This document shows positions 30,437 through 31,557 of a stretch of DNA of 31,557 nucleotides, one piece after another. Origin of the DNA: Heterotrichella gracilis (lineage: Eukaryota > Sar > Xanthophyceae > Tribonematales > Xanthonemataceae); contig JAULBX010028138.1 of NCBI GenBank assembly GCA_032358255.1, forward strand, positions 1 through 31,557, read 5' to 3'. A model generated the notes under the pieces. It saw nothing but the letters and a program-made list of their open reading frames with translations, made no database searches and was not told the origin of the DNA. Within the stretch, counting starts at the first letter, position 1, and each line of letters opens with the position of its first letter. Made by a program: the position numbers and the translations under genes.

Positions 30437-31557
30437 CTACGCCACCAGGTACTGCTCCAGCGGCGGCAGCTCAAACCTCTCTGCCGCCACCAGCAGCCAC
30501 TCCTCGTGCACCGTGGGGGTGGTGGGGGGCAGGGAGGGGGGGCGCGCACCGCCGCCCGTGATGACACACAAAGATGCGGCCTTCATGCTGACGACCTGCC
30601 AGGGAGACACACACAAACCTGGTCAGTAATGGATGGTTAATCCTACCCCTGAAACCCTACCCAATGATGATGCACAGCCAGCCACACTTCACGCTGACGA
30701 GGAACACACATGCCCGCAAAATTGGAGGAGGGGTAAAATATAATCCTCAAACCCTATGATGACCCGATGATGATGCGCAGGAAGGTCCTTTTATGCTGAC
30801 GCCCTGCCAGGGAACATGCGCAGGCATGGTTTTGTCTTGAGTGGCCACTATGGATTTGCCATGACCATCCTGCCACAGTTTATCATTGGGCATGTGGGCT
30901 GCATCCCCCATGCCTTCGCCATCCCAACTCCGCAACTCCCCACCCAAACCACCGCTGCCACCTCTACCACCACCCGCCCCACCTTGCCCCCAAGTGCATT
31001 GATGAGACGGCGCAGCGAAGGCGCATTGTTGTTGACCTTGCCACCCCGCCGGGCGCCGCTGCCACCCTCCCCTGTGTGCACAACTATCGCCCGCCCCTGC
31101 AGCAGGGGGGGGGTGCCCGGGACCTCCTGTGCCTGGCGGGCCTTCTCGGATGCCTGCTGGAACCGCAGCTGCAGGAGGGAGGGAAGGAGAGGAGTGAGTT
31201 CATCCTCCAGGAGAAAGGGCGCAGGTTTCTTGTGCGGGATTGTGTAGAGTGCCAATATTTACTGGGGTTTGGGATGGTGCAGTATGAGTTTCCTCTGGTA
31301 GAGTCAGATGCAGAGCACAACTACATCCATTCCAACGCAGCCAGTGGAGCAGTCAGCAGTTGTATATCTCCTCCCTCCGCAAGGGGGTTAAACAGCTGTA
31401 TCATGGCAGTGATTCTGCTGTTTAACCATCCGCGATTTGAGATCCTGATGATACACATATAACAGGGCAACGGCGCACCCCAAACTCTCAACCCTAAAGT
31501 CAGGGACTGTCCTTCAAGTGTATTACATCCTGCGTCGCACCCACCTTGGCCAAGTAT
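30437..31557 (-). CDS. BRCT-domain protein, C-terminal exons (partial)
   Basis: Exons on the - strand: 31557-31545 (partial, ends YLAK), 31168-30983 (62 codons) and 30595-30437 (52 codons plus stop). All joins are phase 0 with GT-AG borders. The reading LLQGRAIVV..., APSLRRLINALGGK, VVSMKAASLCVITGGG, VHEEWLLVAAERFELPPLEQ, YLVA fits a BRCT domain: the hydrophobic first strand, the helix ending in GGK, the strand before the H-x-x-W helix with its invariant Trp, and a terminal L-P-x-x-x-Y. BRCT domains bind phosphopeptides or other BRCTs in DNA-damage and cell-cycle proteins. The preceding QASEKARQAQEV segment is helical. Which BRCT protein it is cannot be told, as the rest lies beyond the right edge. 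Confidence 0.72.
30676..30830 (-). repeat. Tandem copies of the last BRCT exon's start
   Basis: In the intron before the last BRCT exon, the 'CTGACGAC..TGCCAGGGA' acceptor region (real at 30588-30605) recurs at 30694 and 30796, periods 106 and 102. On the - strand the farthest copy has an intact CCCTGGCAG acceptor and reads GVSIKGPSC, compared with VVSMKAASLC in the exon. The middle copy has lost the acceptor. Confidence 0.8.

Overview
The window looks like nuclear DNA of a green alga. Genes are broken into many short exons with GT-AG introns. There is a chlorophyll-pathway enzyme with a plastid transit peptide and a plant-type nodulin-like MFS transporter. Short plant/algal telomere-type motifs (CCCTAAA/TTTAGGG) are scattered through introns, and TGTAA motifs, the usual chlorophyte poly(A) signal, lie downstream of some genes. 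A trebouxiophyte of moderate GC (Coccomyxa-like) would fit, but the genus is a guess. No prokaryotic features, CRISPR, rRNA or convincing tRNA were seen.

Layout. (1) 1-104: one exon of a C2-domain gene running in from the left. (2) 1001-13901: a degenerate tandem family of BTB/POZ genes, nearly all on the + strand. It holds one copy with a frameshifted BTB exon (1001-1923), two orphan 3' exons (3981-4205, 4445-4684), an inverted pair of exon remnants (6071-6220), a second frameshifted copy (8217-10282) and the best-preserved copy (11739-13760). (3) 13902-15690: no gene found; it holds a 172-bp foldback. (4) 15691-20873, - strand: a seven-exon nodulin-like/MFS transporter of 919 aa with a roughly 350-residue low-complexity loop. 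(5) 21769-24359, - strand: translation elongation factor eEF1B (beta/delta type) in six exons. (6) 24780-28354, + strand: geranylgeranyl reductase (CHLP) in seven exons, divergent from eEF1B across 420 bp that carry two telo-box-like palindromes. (7) 30437-31557, - strand: the last exons of a BRCT-domain protein. All exon joins given for regions 4-7 keep the reading frame exactly, which is strong internal support.

The most unusual signal is not a gene. Introns in four unrelated gene families contain tandem, decayed copies of the edge of the neighbouring exon together with its splice site: BTB (two genes, three introns), eEF1B (two introns), CHLP (two or three introns) and BRCT (one intron). 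In the best BTB copy, an intron absent from both readable paralogs starts at one copy of an AG|G-gctgtc-tgct cassette and ends at the fifth copy. This is the arrangement expected if tandem duplication of an AGGT-containing exon segment created the intron. Other introns hold readable decoy exons. Together these suggest a genome in which short tandem duplication across splice sites is, or recently was, a major source of new introns and microexons.
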